From NCBI RefSeq assembly GCF_038096165.1, contig NZ_CP151076.1, positions 1,922,001-1,986,000 on the forward strand: a DNA stretch of 64,000 nt, written 5' to 3'. Within the stretch, counting starts at the first letter, position 1. Each line of letters starts with the position of its first letter. The notes beneath the pieces are model-generated. The model saw only the letters and a program-made list of their open reading frames with translations, was not told where the DNA came from and searched no databases. Source of the DNA: Pseudomonas sp. G.S.17 (GTDB taxonomy: Bacteria; Pseudomonadota; Gammaproteobacteria; Pseudomonadales; Pseudomonadaceae). The translations under genes were made by a program, and so were the position numbers. Of the stretch, positions 46,155 through 57,562 are shown piece after piece.

Positions 46155-47596
46155 CAGTGAGCTCCAACGACAGCGATCTGGGCGGCGGCTTCTGCTTCAG
46201 CCGGGTCGGAAGCACGGACGGTGCGCCATACGTTGTAGGCCATGAACAGCATGCCGCTGGCGAAGAATGCACCGCCCACTGCCCGGACGATGAAACCCGG
46301 ATGGCTGGCTTGCAAGGCTTCGACAAACGAGTAGGTCAGGGTGCCGTCGTCGTTGATCGCACGCCACATCAGGCCCTGGGTAATGCCGTTGACCCACATC
46401 GACGCGATGTACAACACCGTGCCGATGGTCGCGAGCCAGAAATGCGTGTTGATCAGGCCGATGCTGTGCATCTGCGGCCGACCGAAGACTTTCGGAATCA
46501 TGTGGTAGAGCGCGCCGATGGAAATCATCGCCACCCAGCCCAATGCACCGGCGTGAACGTGACCGATGGTCCAGTCGGTGTAGTGCGACAACGAGTTGAC
46601 CGTCTTGATGGCCATCATCGGGCCTTCAAAGGTCGACATGCCGTAGAACGCCAGGGACACCACGAGAAAACGCAGGATCGGGTCGGTGCGCAACTTATGC
46701 CAGGCGCCCGACAGGGTCATCATGCCGTTGATCATGCCGCCCCAGCTTGGGGCCAGGAGAATGATCGACATCGCCATGCCCAGTGACTGCGCCCAGTCCG
46801 GCAACGCGGTGTAGTGCAAGTGGTGCGGACCGGCCCAGATGTACAGAGTAATCAGCGCCCAGAAGTGCACGATGGACAGACGATAGGAATAGATCGGACG
46901 TTCGGCCTGCTTGGGAACGAAGTAGTACATCATCCCCAGAAAGCCTGTGGTCAGGAAAAATCCTACCGCGTTGTGGCCGTACCACCACTGGATCATGGCG
47001 TCGGTGGCACCTGAATAAGCCGAATAGGACTTGAACAGGCTGACCGGCAGCGACATGTGGTTGACGATGTGCAGCATCGCGGTCACGACGATGAATGCGC
47101 CGTAGAACCAGTTGCCGACATAGATGTGTTTGGTCTTGCGTTTGACGATGGTGCCGAAGAACACCGCGCCGTAAGTCACCCAGACAATGGCCAGCAGAAT
47201 AGCAATCGGCCATTCGAGCTCGGCGTACTCCTTGGTGGTCGTATAGCCCAGTGGCAAGGTAATGATTGCGCCGACGATCACTGCTTGCCAGCCCCAGAAG
47301 GTGAAGGCCGCCATGCTGTCGGAGATAAGCCGCGTCTGGCAGGTTCGCTGCACGACATAATAGGAAGTGCCGAACAATGCACAGCCACCGAAGGCGAAAA
47401 TCACCAGGTTGGTGTGCAGCGGGCGCAGGCGTCCGAACGTCGTCCATTCAAGGCCGAGGTTCAAATCAGGCCACACCAGTTGTGAGGCGATGAAGACACC
47501 TAATCCCATGCCAAGGATTCCCCAGACCACCGTCATGATGGCGAACTGGCGAACGACCTTATAGTTATAAGCAGTCTGACTGATTGCTGTGCTCAT
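46154..47596 (-). CDS. ccoN: cbb3 oxidase catalytic subunit CcoN (downstream operon)
   Basis: CcoN holds heme b, heme b3 and copper B and reduces oxygen to water. The 480-residue protein has about 12 membrane segments and typical histidine motifs ([57 protein letters not shown]). The region upstream has no clear Anr box, in line with a more constitutive operon. The C-terminus is longer than in the second copy. Confidence 0.96.
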   Translation of the reverse strand: MSTAISQTAYNYKVVRQFAIMTVVWGILGMGLGVFIASQLVWPDLNLGLEWTTFGRLRPLHTNLVIFAFGGCALFGTSYYVVQRTCQTRLISDSMAAFTFWGWQAVIVGAIITLPLGYTTTKEYAELEWPIAILLAIVWVTYGAVFFGTIVKRKTKHIYVGNWFYGAFIVVTAMLHIVNHMSLPVSLFKSYSAYSGATDAMIQWWYGHNAVGFFLTTGFLGMMYYFVPKQAERPIYSYRLSIVHFWALITLYIWAGPHHLHYTALPDWAQSLGMAMSIILLAPSWGGMINGMMTLSGAWHKLRTDPILRFLVVSLAFYGMSTFEGPMMAIKTVNSLSHYTDWTIGHVHAGALGWVAMISIGALYHMIPKVFGRPQMHSIGLINTHFWLATIGTVLYIASMWVNGITQGLMWRAINDDGTLTYSFVEALQASHPGFIVRAVGGAFFASGMLFMAYNVWRTVRASDPAEAEAAAQIAVVGAH

Positions 47597-48100
47597 TCTA
47601 AGGTTCCACGGTTTGGATATTTATTAGAGGTACTGGTATCCGAGTTGCCGGGCGCAGGTATGGGGAGGGCATTGGTCAATGCAACGCAAAAAAGGGCGTT
47701 GCACATGCTATCCGAAGCTGAAACTACGGCCTTTTCAGGCATATCTCGAACGCAAGGCACACGAATTATCGTGTCCAAGCAGACTGAAAAAGGCGGGGGA
47801 GACAGGTCTTGTGAAGTAGCGCGCGTGAGTGGCGGACATTTTGGCTGCATACGGGGCAAGGCTCGAACAGACCATGAATCAGCCTGTCAGGTTTTGCCTG
47901 TATGAATGTCGGACACATTCCTTTCACTTGGCCTGTGGCCAGCTATTGCCAGTCCACTATGCGGGCAAGCTTAGACCCGAAAGCCAGGAGTGGGAAGCTG
48001 TACTAACGAGGGGTGCGACACTTGGTCGCGTGTGGCCAGGGAACTGCCGCACCCCGTTGCAGGGTGCGGCGTTCGTGGAATCCAGCGCTTTGCTGAATCG
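47597..48100. other. 504-base gap between the two cbb3 operons
   Basis: No credible gene is present. Contents are a palindrome GCATTGGTCAATGC (47669-47682), a 28-base stretch with GCGACACTTGGTCGC that matches the ccoP-ccoG gap (48008-48035), and a strong hairpin at 48046-48070. It must hold the ccoN promoter of the downstream operon, but I cannot point to boxes. Confidence 0.6.
48046..48070 (-). terminator. Strong hairpin after the upstream cbb3 operon
   Basis: GCCGCACCC (48046-48054) pairs perfectly with GGGTGCGGC (48062-48070), 31 bases after the ccoP stop. There is no T run on either strand, so it may protect the mRNA end more than terminate. Confidence 0.5.
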
Positions 48101-49051
48101 TTACTCCGCCTGTTTTACCTTGGCTGCGAGTTGATCAGGACCCTTGGACAAACTGTAAACATAGGCGGCAAGCAACTGCACTTTGTCATTGCCCAGCAAA
48201 TCGGCCTGAGCAGGCATATGACCTTGGCGACCAAGACGGATGGTCTGTTGCAGTTGAGCCAGGCTGGTACCGTAGATGAAACCGCCCGGCTGCGTCAGGT
48301 TTGGGGCGCCCATCGCTTCGGTGCCTTTACCTGTAGCACCATGACACGCTACACAGGTCGAGCTGAACACTTGCTGTCCGGCCTCGATGTTCGCGGTGTC
48401 ATCCGCAGCCAGAGGCAAACCGGCCAGGGAGTGGCGCACGTAAGCAGCAACGTTCTTCACGCCTTCCTCGCCAATGACTGCGCCCCAGGCGGGCATCGCT
48501 GCCACGCGCCCACCCATGATGGTGGCCTTGATGGTGTCGGCCGCGCCGCCCCAACGCCAGCTATCATCAGCCAGATTCGGGAAGCCGTAAGCGCCCTTGG
48601 CGTCCGAGCCGTGGCAGACCGAGCAGTTGGAAGCGAACAGGCGGCCGCCCATTTTCAGGGCCTGCGGATCCTTGGCCACTTCCTCCACTGGCATTGCGGC
48701 AAACTTGGCGAAGATCGGTCCGAACCTGGCGTCAGCCTTGTCCATTTCCTTCTGCCATTCGTTGACGCCGGTCCAGCCATTTTCGTAGCCGGGCAGTACG
48801 CCTTTCCAGTTACCCAGGCCCGGATACAGGATCAGATAACCCACCGCAAACACCAGCGTGCCGGCGAACAGCATGAACCACCACTGGGGCAGCGGATTGT
48901 CATACTCCTCGATGCCGTCGAAGCTGTGGCCCATGGTCTGGTCGGTGCTGCCTTTGGTTTCGCCCTTGCGGGTACCGATCAACAGCCAGGTCAGGCCGAT
49001 CAGGCTGCCAATGGTCAGCACGCAGATGTAGGTGCTCCAGAAGGTGGTCAT
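48101..49051 (-). CDS. ccoP: cbb3 oxidase diheme subunit CcoP (upstream operon)
   Basis: The 316-residue protein has the same plan as the downstream copy: two membrane helices and two heme sites (CSVCH, CVACH). It differs in the stretch before the first heme domain, where about 10 residues present in the other copy (around DYLDNDKK) are missing. Its start overlaps the ccoQ stop by four bases. Confidence 0.95.
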   Translation of the reverse strand: MTTFWSTYICVLTIGSLIGLTWLLIGTRKGETKGSTDQTMGHSFDGIEEYDNPLPQWWFMLFAGTLVFAVGYLILYPGLGNWKGVLPGYENGWTGVNEWQKEMDKADARFGPIFAKFAAMPVEEVAKDPQALKMGGRLFASNCSVCHGSDAKGAYGFPNLADDSWRWGGAADTIKATIMGGRVAAMPAWGAVIGEEGVKNVAAYVRHSLAGLPLAADDTANIEAGQQVFSSTCVACHGATGKGTEAMGAPNLTQPGGFIYGTSLAQLQQTIRLGRQGHMPAQADLLGNDKVQLLAAYVYSLSKGPDQLAAKVKQAE

Positions 49052-49266
49052 GACTGTTTACTCCGCGCGACAGACTGCTGTTTGGAGAGTCGCTCTTGTG
49101 AAAGTTGCTCGTTGACGGGTGTCGGCAAAGGTTCATCGGCGAACGGTGCCATGCGCGCTTCAGCGAATTCCGAGTTGCGCCGGCTGCTGAAAACCCAGAG
49201 CGACAGGCCGATAAACGCGATTGCCACCACCAGCGTGCCGAGGCCGCGCAAGTCTTGAATATCCAT
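49048..49266 (-). CDS. ccoQ: cbb3 oxidase small subunit CcoQ (upstream operon)
   Basis: The 72-residue protein starts [20 protein letters not shown] with one membrane helix and the [18 protein letters not shown] tail. It has a longer, Gln/Ser-rich C-terminus than the other CcoQ. It starts 3 bases after the ccoO stop. Confidence 0.9.
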   Translation of the reverse strand: MDIQDLRGLGTLVVAIAFIGLSLWVFSSRRNSEFAEARMAPFADEPLPTPVNEQLSQERLSKQQSVARSKQS

Positions 49267-49269
49267 GGC

Positions 49270-49878
49270 TCACCTCTTGCTCTTGATCGAAGTGCCGAGC
49301 ACTTGCAGATAAGAAACCAGCGCGTCCATCTCGGTCTTGCCTTTGAGGGTCGCTACAGCGCCGCTGATATCGGCGTCGGTATACGGCACGCCGAGGGTAC
49401 GCATGGCCTTGATCTTGGTTTCGGTGTGGCTGCTGTCCAGTTGCTGGGTTACCAGCCATGGGTAAGCTGGCATCTTCGACTCAGGCACGACGTTGCGCGG
49501 GTTGTACAAATGCGCGCGGTGCCAGTCATCCGAGTAGCGGGCGCCAACCCGGGCCAGGTCCGGACCGGTACGCTTGGAACCCCACAGGAACGGGTGATCC
49601 CAGACGCTTTCCCCGGCAACCGAATAGTGGCCGTAGCGTTCGGTCTCGGCGCGGAACGGACGAATCATCTGTGAATGGCAACCGACACAGCCTTCGCGGA
49701 TATAGATGTCGCGACCTTCGAGTTGCAGCGCGGTATAGGGCTTCATGCCTTCGACCGGCTTATTGGTCACGTCCTGGAAGAACAGCGGGACGATCTGGGT
49801 CAGGCCGCCGATGCTGACGGCGAGCACCATCAGAATCATCAGCAGGCCGACGTTTTTTTCGATTACTTCATGTCTCAT
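49270..49878 (-). CDS. ccoO: cbb3 oxidase monoheme subunit CcoO (upstream operon)
   Basis: The 202-residue protein has one membrane helix and the CVGCHSQ heme site. The central part is identical by eye to the other CcoO ([20 protein letters not shown]), while the last 60 residues differ more. This pattern suggests gene conversion or strong constraint in the core. Confidence 0.95.
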   Translation of the reverse strand: MRHEVIEKNVGLLMILMVLAVSIGGLTQIVPLFFQDVTNKPVEGMKPYTALQLEGRDIYIREGCVGCHSQMIRPFRAETERYGHYSVAGESVWDHPFLWGSKRTGPDLARVGARYSDDWHRAHLYNPRNVVPESKMPAYPWLVTQQLDSSHTETKIKAMRTLGVPYTDADISGAVATLKGKTEMDALVSYLQVLGTSIKSKR

Positions 49879-49888
49879 GGTCGACTCC

Positions 49889-51313
<1,425 letters not shown>

Positions 51314-51403
51314 TTAGGTGTATTTCCCATCCAGCTAGGTCGGGGCCATTACGCACGGTTATAGCTCCGGGTTATTGGCAGACTCATCAAAAGCGAGGCA
51401 AGC

Positions 51404-52096
51404 ATGAGCAATGGGCAAAATGCCTGTATTGACGAGGATCAATGCGCGCAACTGGCAAAGGACAATGGCTGGTTGTGGAACCGGGCAGAAGGGCGTTCAG
51501 GCCGCAAAACGGCGACGCTTGTTCTGGCCCATGGCGCCGGTGCGCCCATGGACAGTGGTTTCATGAACGACATGGCGGCGCGCCTTGCCGCACAAGGCGT
51601 CAACCTGTGGCGCTTCGAGTTTCCTTATATGGCCCAACGCCGCATCGACGGTCGCAAGCGGCCGCCAAATCAGCAGGCGCAGCTGCTCGAAAGCTGGCGG
51701 CAGGTGTATGCCAGCCTGCGACCTCATGTCTCTGGCAGCCTGGCCATTGGCGGCAAATCCATGGGCGGGCGCATGGCCAGTCTGGTTGCGGATGAAGTGG
51801 GCGCTGATGCGCTGATTTGTCTGGGCTATCCGTTTTACGCAGTGGGCAAACCGCAAAAGCCAAGGGTCGCGCATCTGGCCGAACTGAAAACCCCGAGCCT
51901 GATCGTGCAAGGCGAGCGAGACGCATTGGGTAACCGCGAGACGGTCGAAGGCTATGCGTTATCGAAGTCGATTGAATTGCTCTGGTTACCCACCGCCAAT
52001 CACGATCTCAAGCCGCTGAAGGCGTCCGGCGTTACGTATGAAGAGTGCCTGGCGAATACCGCGCAGCGTATCGGGCAGTTCCTGCTGGCTGAATGA
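51404..52096 (+). CDS. Alpha/beta-fold hydrolase (KANL3/Tex30-like)
   Basis: The 230-residue protein has TLVLAHGAGAPMDSGFM (oxyanion region, residues about 38-54), the nucleophile elbow IGGKSMGGRMAS (Ser in GKSMGG, residue about 124), an acid in VQGERDALG and a His in PTANHDLKP. This is the dienelactone-hydrolase-like family found next to cco genes in Pseudomonas. Substrate unknown. The ATG at 51404 follows GAGGCAAGC. Its first codons contain the Anr box of the divergent cbb3 operon. Confidence 0.82.
   Translation: MSNGQNACIDEDQCAQLAKDNGWLWNRAEGRSGRKTATLVLAHGAGAPMDSGFMNDMAARLAAQGVNLWRFEFPYMAQRRIDGRKRPPNQQAQLLESWRQVYASLRPHVSGSLAIGGKSMGGRMASLVADEVGADALICLGYPFYAVGKPQKPRVAHLAELKTPSLIVQGERDALGNRETVEGYALSKSIELLWLPTANHDLKPLKASGVTYEECLANTAQRIGQFLLAE
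51429..51442. promoter_or_regulatory. Anr box for the upstream cbb3 operon, inside a divergent gene
   Basis: TTGACGAGGATCAA matches the Anr/FNR consensus with one change. It lies 122 bases before the ccoN start and within codons 9-13 of the hydrolase gene. Confidence 0.7.
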
Positions 52097-52097
52097 C

Positions 52098-52562
52098 TCA
52101 CCGGCATTGCAGATCGAACACACCGTCGCTGACTTCAAAGTTAATGGCGGACATGCCGAAACTGAAAAGGCCTTTGATCTGCTGCCGTGCCACGTCGGCT
52201 TCGAGAAGGGTGAACTGGCCGGTCTGCAAGTTGGCCGAGTGATAGACCACGTTGCGCCTGCCAGGACTCTCGTTATAGACAATCTTGATCTGCTCATTGG
52301 CGACAAGATCATAAGTGCCGGCGGGCAAGTCCCGGTCGAAGAACAAACCGATACTGGTGCGCTTCTGACCCACCTTGCCTTCGGCAATGATCTTCCAGAT
52401 CCAGTGCCTCGGCGCTTCGGCCAATTCAGGCCGAAGTGTCAGCCGGGCGCGCAAAGACTTGATGACCATGGGCCGCTGATTGACAGCAGCCGCGAAACTT
52501 CCCGTGCAGTGGGCGGGCGGAATGGAACGCTTGGCTGGCTTGGCTGGGTTGCTCATGTTCAT
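52098..52562 (-). CDS. Hypothetical beta-rich protein at the end of the Ig-like array
   Basis: The 154-residue protein (start MNMSNPAKPAKRSIPPAHCTGSF) has alternating hydrophobic strands (TSIGLFFDRDLPAGTYDLV; NVVYHSANLQTGQFTLL; GMSAINFEVSDGVFDLQC) that suggest a single beta sandwich. I see no signal peptide and no match to the Ig-like repeat of its neighbours. It is the last minus-strand gene of the array and follows a hairpin. Function is unknown. Confidence 0.65.
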   Translation of the reverse strand: MNMSNPAKPAKRSIPPAHCTGSFAAAVNQRPMVIKSLRARLTLRPELAEAPRHWIWKIIAEGKVGQKRTSIGLFFDRDLPAGTYDLVANEQIKIVYNESPGRRNVVYHSANLQTGQFTLLEADVARQQIKGLFSFGMSAINFEVSDGVFDLQCR

Positions 52563-52594
52563 GCTCTTGACGCACTGGATTGACGTTATCTAAA

Positions 52595-52624
52595 GGGGCG
52601 CCATCCATTCAAGAATGACGCCCC
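52595..52624 (-). terminator. Terminator-like hairpin after the 989-residue Ig-like gene
   Basis: GGGGCG (52595-52600) pairs with CGCCCC (52619-52624), with a second CATTC/GAATG stem inside. On the minus strand it is followed by TTTAG. Confidence 0.6.
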
Positions 52625-52653
52625 CGGTAATTCAGGATTGAGCTCGGGTCATG

Positions 52654-55623
52654 CTAGCGCAGGCCAACGCCATTACTGTACTGCGAGTGCTTGGTCTGGA
52701 CTTCCTGGCCCAATACCAGGTTTTTCACCCAATACCAGGTTCCCAGCAAACTCTGGGAAGTGATGCTCGAAGACCAGTACGTGTTATTGCCCATCGGCCA
52801 GCGACTGCCGTAAGCATTGAATATCTCCCGCAGTTCCTCGATAGAGGGAATTCGTGCGCCGGCATTGGCGGCGGCGATGAAGATAGGGTTGGAGGTTCCA
52901 TTGCCCAGACCGATGCAGTGAACCACGCCAGTTACAGTAACCGTGTAGCTCGCAGTTATGCCCAGCGCATCCGTCACCGAAATGATTGCTTCACCCCTTC
53001 CGCGCACCGAAGTCAGCCCGGTTTGGTCAACCACGGCCACCAACGGGTTACTTGAACTGTACACATACGGCGCCTGACCGCCACTGGCGACCCGCTGCAG
53101 CGTTGTGCCGTCCGGAAAAGCGGGAAGCAGATCGGGCGCGCCGGGGAGCAAATAGATCTTCCCGGCCAGGGTGACGGGCGAAGCATCGAACTCCAGTGAC
53201 GGGCTGACGGTCAGCTGCAACGGAGTGGAAACCACCGTGCTGGACGCGCGGGTCGCGGCGTAAGAAACCGTCGCGGGTTGGCCAGCGGTGGCAGTGATAA
53301 GGGCTTTGGGAAGATTGAATTCCAGTTGCGCAGCGCTGCCCACCACCTGTGGCGGCGTGTCGTGTGCGCTCACGCCTTTCCAGCTGGCGATTACGCTGTC
53401 CGTGGGCTGCATATCTTGGTAGGCAACCCGGACGGTTGCGCCGGATTCGGGGATTTTAGAAGGCACGAGAATACCGGCTGGCCCGACGCCCTCCATGAGC
53501 GGTGCGGAAAGGTTACTAAGGCTGCCCACCACTTTCAGCATCAGCGAAGGCGAAGTCTGCACAACCCCTGACGCGCGCTGCACGCTGTAAACCACCTCAA
53601 TGGTCTGGCCGACGTTGGCGGAGATCACTGCACTGGCAAACACCAGCGACAGCTCTTTGCCGACATCACCCTCCTGAACGACTTTTTCCTTGCTGTCGCT
53701 GGCGTTAGCGCCTTTAACGTCGACCCGCACCCAATCATTGCGCTTCAGATTCGCAGTGGCTTGTACCACCACGGTCGCGCCGTTTGCAGTGTCGGCAAGG
53801 TAAAGAGTGTCACCCTTTGCTTCCTTGACCTGGGGTACCGGAAGTGGCGTCACCACGGTTTCCTGCACAACAAACGCCAGCCTGGCGGAACGATAGATCT
53901 GGCCGTTGCGCTCGACTTCATACCAGACGTTGACCCGGGCATCGAGGCTGGCGACGACAATGCTTTTCAGCACACGGAACACTACTTCGCGGTCTACCGT
54001 GCCGCTATTGAGCACCGTATAAGTGCTGTATACGCCATCAGGCGCGCGGCCTTCCCAATGCAGGCTGACTTTGTCGCGGATCGCCATCCCGGTGTAAGGC
54101 TGGATACGCACGATGGCTTCCGGGCCGATATTCGCCGGGTCGAGCACGCCATCGGCACTGACGTGGTCCACGCTCGGCGCGGGCAATGGCACGCTGGTGT
54201 CCTGACTCACGTTCAAGTCCAGAACCGGCGACTTGAAGAACGCGCGGGTGAAGGTGTTGACCGTGTAATAGACCTGCACCGTGCCTCCGGCCAGCACACT
54301 GACCTTGTCCTGAGGGATACGATATTCCAGGGTCTTGCCGACATCGTCGCTGCTCAACGTCCTCAGTTCCTCGTGCAACACATTCGCACCGCTGGCCGTC
54401 TTGCCGGACCAGACCAGCGTGACGTCATTGCCATCCGCCATGAAGTAATAAGGCGGCACCAGTGAAACGACATTTTGCGAAGCCGGGTCAAGCACACCGT
54501 CTTGTGCCGCCGGGACCTTCGGTGCCTGCAACTCCTGAACTTCGCCGATAACCGTCAGTGACAGACTCTTGGAGCGCAACATCGCGCCGCTGGCTTTCTC
54601 CACCGTATATTTCAGGCGCGCCCGGCCTTGAGTAATCGGCACGAACTGCTCGAACGGCACGAAGAACTCCACGAAACTCGATGGGTTCTGCACCGTCTTG
54701 GTGATCACGAAAGGCTCCAGCGCCATGCCTTCGGCGGTGTTGCGTTCCACGACTAAGGTAATCTCGTCGCTGCCCGCCATTTGCGGATACGCCAAGACCA
54801 ATGCCTGAACCGGATTGCCAGCCGCCCGGTCCAGATCCAGCACCGAATTTGGCGCCTGCGGGGTAATCACTGCTGGCAAGCTGGAATTGCCGGCTTCCAC
54901 TTCAACAAAGGTCGGCAGCGACCAGCGCGACCAATTGTTGACGATATCTCGCACTTCGTAGCGGACCTCCAGCATGTCCGAATCACCGGCCATTTCAATA
55001 ATCGTCCTCGGCACCGGCACCACCACCGGATGACCGACTTGATCCTCGGATTCAATGGTGTGCAGGACAAACTCACCGTTCCACGACACCGTCACCTTGT
55101 CGCCAACTTCCATGTTCAGGTAAGGCATGAGAATCACACTCACCCCATCCGGAGAGGTGATGATGCCAGCGGGGAAAATGCTGGGTTTTAGGAGGGCTTC
55201 GTTTTGGTAGGGGGTTGAAGGATCGATGTCGATCCCGCCCGGGATATTGAGTTTGATAGTAATCGGCAAGCGGTCGGATTCGCTTACTGTTCCACCCACG
55301 AAGCGCTTGACGGTATACCAGGCATCCACAATCGTATGAATTGTCAGATCAACCGAAATATAACGCTGTGCTACAGGCAAAAGAACAAATGAGCCGGTTC
55401 CTTCCGCTGTATCTTCTTCGCGCACGGTATAGTTAGCGATAGGCTCTTCCAGTCCCCCCCAGAATAACTCGATGTAGTCGCTGGCTAACATGCCTGTGTA
55501 TGGGCCAATGCGCAGCAGCACCGGAATGTTTGGGTCCAGCGTGTCCATGTAGCCAATTCCAGCTGGGTCATTGGTGTTATGAAGTTTGGGTGCGGCCAGT
55601 GCTCTTGATTGTTTGGTATTCAT
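52654..55623 (-). CDS. Large Ig-like repeat protein with intimin/invasin-like C-terminal tip
   Basis: The 989-residue protein contains about seven tandem Ig-like units of 110-120 residues. Typical unit: a start like LPAPSVDHVSADGVLDP, then a GD or SD strand before VSLHWEG, then a closing VWYEVER. Near residue 825 follows a Big_2-like domain (GKIYLLPGAPDLLPAF to SYTVTVTG). The last 90 residues (CIGLGNG, RIPSIEELREIFNAY, NTYWSSS, WYWVKNL) resemble the C-terminal tip of intimin/invasin adhesins. No signal peptide, membrane helix or beta-barrel is seen, so the export route is unclear. An adhesin role is inferred from domains only. Confidence 0.78.
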   Translation of the reverse strand: MNTKQSRALAAPKLHNTNDPAGIGYMDTLDPNIPVLLRIGPYTGMLASDYIELFWGGLEEPIANYTVREEDTAEGTGSFVLLPVAQRYISVDLTIHTIVDAWYTVKRFVGGTVSESDRLPITIKLNIPGGIDIDPSTPYQNEALLKPSIFPAGIITSPDGVSVILMPYLNMEVGDKVTVSWNGEFVLHTIESEDQVGHPVVVPVPRTIIEMAGDSDMLEVRYEVRDIVNNWSRWSLPTFVEVEAGNSSLPAVITPQAPNSVLDLDRAAGNPVQALVLAYPQMAGSDEITLVVERNTAEGMALEPFVITKTVQNPSSFVEFFVPFEQFVPITQGRARLKYTVEKASGAMLRSKSLSLTVIGEVQELQAPKVPAAQDGVLDPASQNVVSLVPPYYFMADGNDVTLVWSGKTASGANVLHEELRTLSSDDVGKTLEYRIPQDKVSVLAGGTVQVYYTVNTFTRAFFKSPVLDLNVSQDTSVPLPAPSVDHVSADGVLDPANIGPEAIVRIQPYTGMAIRDKVSLHWEGRAPDGVYSTYTVLNSGTVDREVVFRVLKSIVVASLDARVNVWYEVERNGQIYRSARLAFVVQETVVTPLPVPQVKEAKGDTLYLADTANGATVVVQATANLKRNDWVRVDVKGANASDSKEKVVQEGDVGKELSLVFASAVISANVGQTIEVVYSVQRASGVVQTSPSLMLKVVGSLSNLSAPLMEGVGPAGILVPSKIPESGATVRVAYQDMQPTDSVIASWKGVSAHDTPPQVVGSAAQLEFNLPKALITATAGQPATVSYAATRASSTVVSTPLQLTVSPSLEFDASPVTLAGKIYLLPGAPDLLPAFPDGTTLQRVASGGQAPYVYSSSNPLVAVVDQTGLTSVRGRGEAIISVTDALGITASYTVTVTGVVHCIGLGNGTSNPIFIAAANAGARIPSIEELREIFNAYGSRWPMGNNTYWSSSITSQSLLGTWYWVKNLVLGQEVQTKHSQYSNGVGLR

Positions 55624-55658
55624 AAGTTAAACACTCTTTTTTTGGATTTTAAGTTGCC

Positions 55659-55693
55659 CGCATAACGGGCTGCCCGAAGCGGCCCGTTATGCG
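55659..55693 (-). terminator. Perfect 12-bp hairpin between the 620- and 989-residue genes
   Basis: CGCATAACGGGC (55659-55670) pairs with GCCCGTTATGCG (55682-55693) around an 11-base loop. It starts 6 bases after the 620-residue gene's stop. T residues are absent, so it could be an mRNA-end stabiliser or partial terminator. Confidence 0.55.
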
Positions 55694-55699
55694 AAATAA

Positions 55700-57562
55700 T
55701 TAGTCTGGATAGCAGCCTTCACCCGGCGTGACCATATCGATCAGCACTTTTGCAGGTACCGAAGTTGCCGGCCCGGTAACGCTTTCAACTCTAAAGGTGG
55801 CTTCGGCTCGGCCTACACAGACCAAACGTAAGTTGGTATCGGGTACGGTGAACTCATAGTCCTGGGTGGTCTGTTCTTCAGTCAGCGGTTCAGTGATGAA
55901 CGTGTAAGTTGCTTCCGGAATTTGTGGTCCCGTTACGAACCCACTCCAGCCGTGGAAAATAAAGGTCAGCACGTCGCCAGCCTTGATGTTGACGTACGGC
56001 GCGACGATCACCGAGGCGCCATCCGGGTTGAGGATGGCCCCGATAGCGTTCTGATCCGTTAGGCGCAGAAATTGCGGCGCTTTGAGGCCATCTTCGCCAC
56101 CCGGAAGTTCCCCCAAGCGTCTGACGCTCACGCTTTGTTGCGCGGAGGTCGACGAATTGGGGTTACCCGCTTGGCTAACGGTGTAATAAACCCGAATCTC
56201 TTGCCCCGAACCCTCCGCGATGATTAGCGCATTAGGAACCGTCAACAGCAAATCCAGCCCTGCACTGATGTCGGAAGGTTTGATCAGGTAGGAAACCGGT
56301 GTGGTTTGCTGGCCCCAGAACAGCTTGATCTCATCGCCCAACACGTAACCGGTCTTCCAAGGGATGATCGCCGTAGCAGGCAGCAGGTAATCGTTTTCGT
56401 CGATAACATTGTCGGTGCTGTCCGGATTGTCGCTGCGACCGCGAATGATCGGTGCGGCAGGGTCTACCGGGCCAGGCAAATGCAGCAAGACATTTACGGT
56501 TTTCAGAGCCGAGCTGCCGAGTAGGGCGCTGTCGCGTTCCACCTCGTAACGAACATCCACGTCGCCGTCCGGCGTCAGAGCAATGGTGGCGTAGGTGACG
56601 GATACGGTGAAAACCGGATTCTCGGTCTCGTCGCCGTCCTCCACCGGAATCGGCGCGAGGCTGTTGGTGCCCCAATACAGGGTGATCAGGTCACCGACCT
56701 GTACATCGCCATAATTTGGAATGTCGACCTCGACGCTCATGCGCGCGTCGGTATCACTGATGACGCCGTCATCGGCCTGATCAATAATCGGTGCTGGCAA
56801 GTCCAGCGCGGGCTCCTTCAGGGACAGCTGGAAAGCCACTGATTCGGATTGCACCGGGCCATTACCCGCACGGTCGACCAACGTGTAGTAAACGTCTTCA
56901 TTGACGTCGCCCAACGACTCCAGAAACGTACGGCTGAACGGAATGGTGATCCTTAGCGGTGCCGTGCCGCCACCCGGCACCTCGGTGGGCGCTACCGTAT
57001 GCAGCGGCCCTTCGGTATTACCCCAGAAGGTTTGAATCACATCGCCAGCCTGGATGCCGAAATATGCAACCACCTCGCCCGGCAGCACATCACCCATAGC
57101 GGTCAGTTCTTCGGATGTCAGGCCGTCGATGACCTGGCGTGGAAAGATTAGCGGTGCTATCAATGAACCAGCGCCAGGCTCAACACGATCCAGGATCACA
57201 TTGAGGGCAGGTGATCTGTTAGGCGTCCCGCCCACGAAGCGCTGTGATTCGTAGGCCAAAGAGTGTTCGCCGTCGACCGAGTCGGCCAGGACCTCAACCG
57301 GAATGTCGAGGGTCAATGGCGCACCGGGTACAGGATTGGCTGGTAGCGAGCCTTTCACTCCAATAGGTTTGTCATCCCATATCAATTGGTAGGTGTCGTT
57401 ATCAAGGCCGTCTTCCCACACCGGGAAAGTTACGCTTACCGCGTTGCCTAATAGCGCAGTCGGCAATAGCCCGTCTTCAAGAAGTGCCGCTATTACGGGC
57501 TCGACAAGTGCGCGTGTCCCGCTTCGGTGGCGGCGCTTTACGTGACTGTTTGAATTACACAT
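55700..57562 (-). CDS. Ig-like repeat protein of 620 residues
   Basis: Five domains can be read. The first two (residues about 20-250) form the two-domain unit also found in the 448-residue protein: VTFPVWEDG, a DRVEPGAGSLIAPLIFP link, then GDVIQTFWG and YYTLVDRAGN. Three Ig-like units follow (PAPIIDQADDGVISD; AAPIIRGRSD; KAPQFLRLTDQ), with GDLITLYWG, GDEIKLFWG and GDVLTFIFHG strands. The C-terminus ends TPGEGCYPD. The N-terminus is basic (MCNSNSHVKRRHRSGTR) without a hydrophobic signal. Function unknown. Confidence 0.75.
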   Translation of the reverse strand: MCNSNSHVKRRHRSGTRALVEPVIAALLEDGLLPTALLGNAVSVTFPVWEDGLDNDTYQLIWDDKPIGVKGSLPANPVPGAPLTLDIPVEVLADSVDGEHSLAYESQRFVGGTPNRSPALNVILDRVEPGAGSLIAPLIFPRQVIDGLTSEELTAMGDVLPGEVVAYFGIQAGDVIQTFWGNTEGPLHTVAPTEVPGGGTAPLRITIPFSRTFLESLGDVNEDVYYTLVDRAGNGPVQSESVAFQLSLKEPALDLPAPIIDQADDGVISDTDARMSVEVDIPNYGDVQVGDLITLYWGTNSLAPIPVEDGDETENPVFTVSVTYATIALTPDGDVDVRYEVERDSALLGSSALKTVNVLLHLPGPVDPAAPIIRGRSDNPDSTDNVIDENDYLLPATAIIPWKTGYVLGDEIKLFWGQQTTPVSYLIKPSDISAGLDLLLTVPNALIIAEGSGQEIRVYYTVSQAGNPNSSTSAQQSVSVRRLGELPGGEDGLKAPQFLRLTDQNAIGAILNPDGASVIVAPYVNIKAGDVLTFIFHGWSGFVTGPQIPEATYTFITEPLTEEQTTQDYEFTVPDTNLRLVCVGRAEATFRVESVTGPATSVPAKVLIDMVTPGEGCYPD

